Source: Pseudonocardia sp.
GTDB taxonomy: Bacteria; Actinomycetota; Actinomycetes; Mycobacteriales; Pseudonocardiaceae
Length of the DNA: 5,470 nt
Direction of reading: 5' to 3'
Assembly (NCBI GenBank): GCA_030453005.1
Contig: JAKDLE010000239.1
Coordinates: forward strand, 1-5,470
The notes under the pieces were generated by a model that saw only the letters and a list, made by a program, of their open reading frames with translations, did not search any database and was not told the DNA's origin. Positions 5,261 through 5,470 of this stretch are shown here, piece after piece (position 1 is the first letter of the stretch; each line of letters begins with the position of its first letter). The position numbers and the translations under genes were made by a program.

Positions 5261-5470
5261 ATGAATACAGCAGCGAAACTCTCCGTCTACGGTGCGGCGC
5301 TCGCCCTGCTCGTTGCAGGAGCGTTTGCGACCGGATCCGCTGTCGGTCCCCTCACCACCGTCGCCACCGCGGACGCGGCCGGCCACGGTGCGCCCCGCCC
5401 AGGGGGCGCCCGGCACCGGGGCACCCCCAACCCCCCCCACCCCGAAGCCCCCGACCCACCCCCCCGGCGG
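5261..5470 (+). CDS. Exported or membrane-anchored protein of the copper operon, 5' end only
   Basis: Seventy codons are visible and the gene continues beyond the window. The N-terminus MNTAAKLSVYGAALALLVAG has one positive charge followed by a hydrophobic helix up to about residue 29, giving a signal peptide or single membrane anchor. Then come VATADAAGHG and a Pro/Arg-rich stretch. From memory, proteins with this kind of start occur after copZ in actinobacterial copper operons and continue into a His-rich linker and a periplasmic or surface domain of unknown function; I cannot confirm this here. AGGAA at 5249-5253 supports the ATG at 5261; an ATG at 5254 is out of frame. The last 25 or so codons are C-homopolymer-rich and could be out of frame through sequencing error. 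The gene lies 44 bp after copZ and is probably co-transcribed. Confidence 0.65.
   Translation, partial: MNTAAKLSVYGAALALLVAGAFATGSAVGPLTTVATADAAGHGAPRPGGARHRGTPNPPHPEAPDPPPRR

Overview
The window looks like chromosome or plasmid DNA from a high-GC actinobacterium, possibly of the Pseudonocardiaceae type. Base composition is very GC-rich, nearly every codon in the real genes ends in G or C, GTG starts occur, and the CsoR/CopZ genes are of actinobacterial type. The taxon is inferred from style only; there is no rRNA or other marker.

Layout, left to right. Positions 1-294 hold the 3' end of a carboxymuconolactone decarboxylase/AhpD-like gene. A gene for an atypical short-chain dehydrogenase (NAD(P)-dependent epimerase/dehydratase family) follows 19 bp later at 314-1195; its reading frame carries what look like two compensating single-base indels. 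Next on the same strand, with a good Shine-Dalgarno, is a 12-helix major facilitator (MFS) transporter starting at 1230, whose C-terminus becomes cysteine-rich. These three genes look like one transcription unit.

On the opposite strand a 14-helix DHA2 (EmrB/QacA-type) drug efflux pump is read from 3950 leftward. The two transporter genes converge, and neither has an in-frame stop where its domain ends (about 2550). Each frame runs on through the antisense of the other gene, to 3269 on the plus strand and 2316 on the minus strand, giving 954 bp open on both strands. The two frames are in exact codon-on-codon register, so strong G/C third-position bias by itself keeps the opposite strand free of stops. 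The run-on tails are therefore probably not functional sequence, but both original stop codons appear to be absent.

A TetR-family regulator at 4036-4623 is divergent from the DHA2 pump. The 85-bp gap between them holds two 22-bp near-identical direct repeats, 33 bp apart, each with an imperfect palindrome core. They are good candidates for the TetR operators. The DHA2 start seems to be served by a leaderless transcript.

From 4641 the right end is a copper-response operon: a near-consensus promoter with a CsoR-type operator between -35 and -10, then csoR (copper-sensing repressor), copZ (copper chaperone), and the beginning of an exported or membrane-anchored protein cut off by the window end. 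A copper P-type ATPase further downstream would be expected from such operons elsewhere but is not in view. The last 70 bases are extremely C-rich and may be poor-quality sequence.

No RNA genes, CRISPR arrays, insertion sequences or attachment sites were seen. No clearly new system is visible. The most unusual points are the tail-to-tail fusion of the two transporter frames, the cysteine-rich transporter tail, and the double frameshift in the dehydrogenase.
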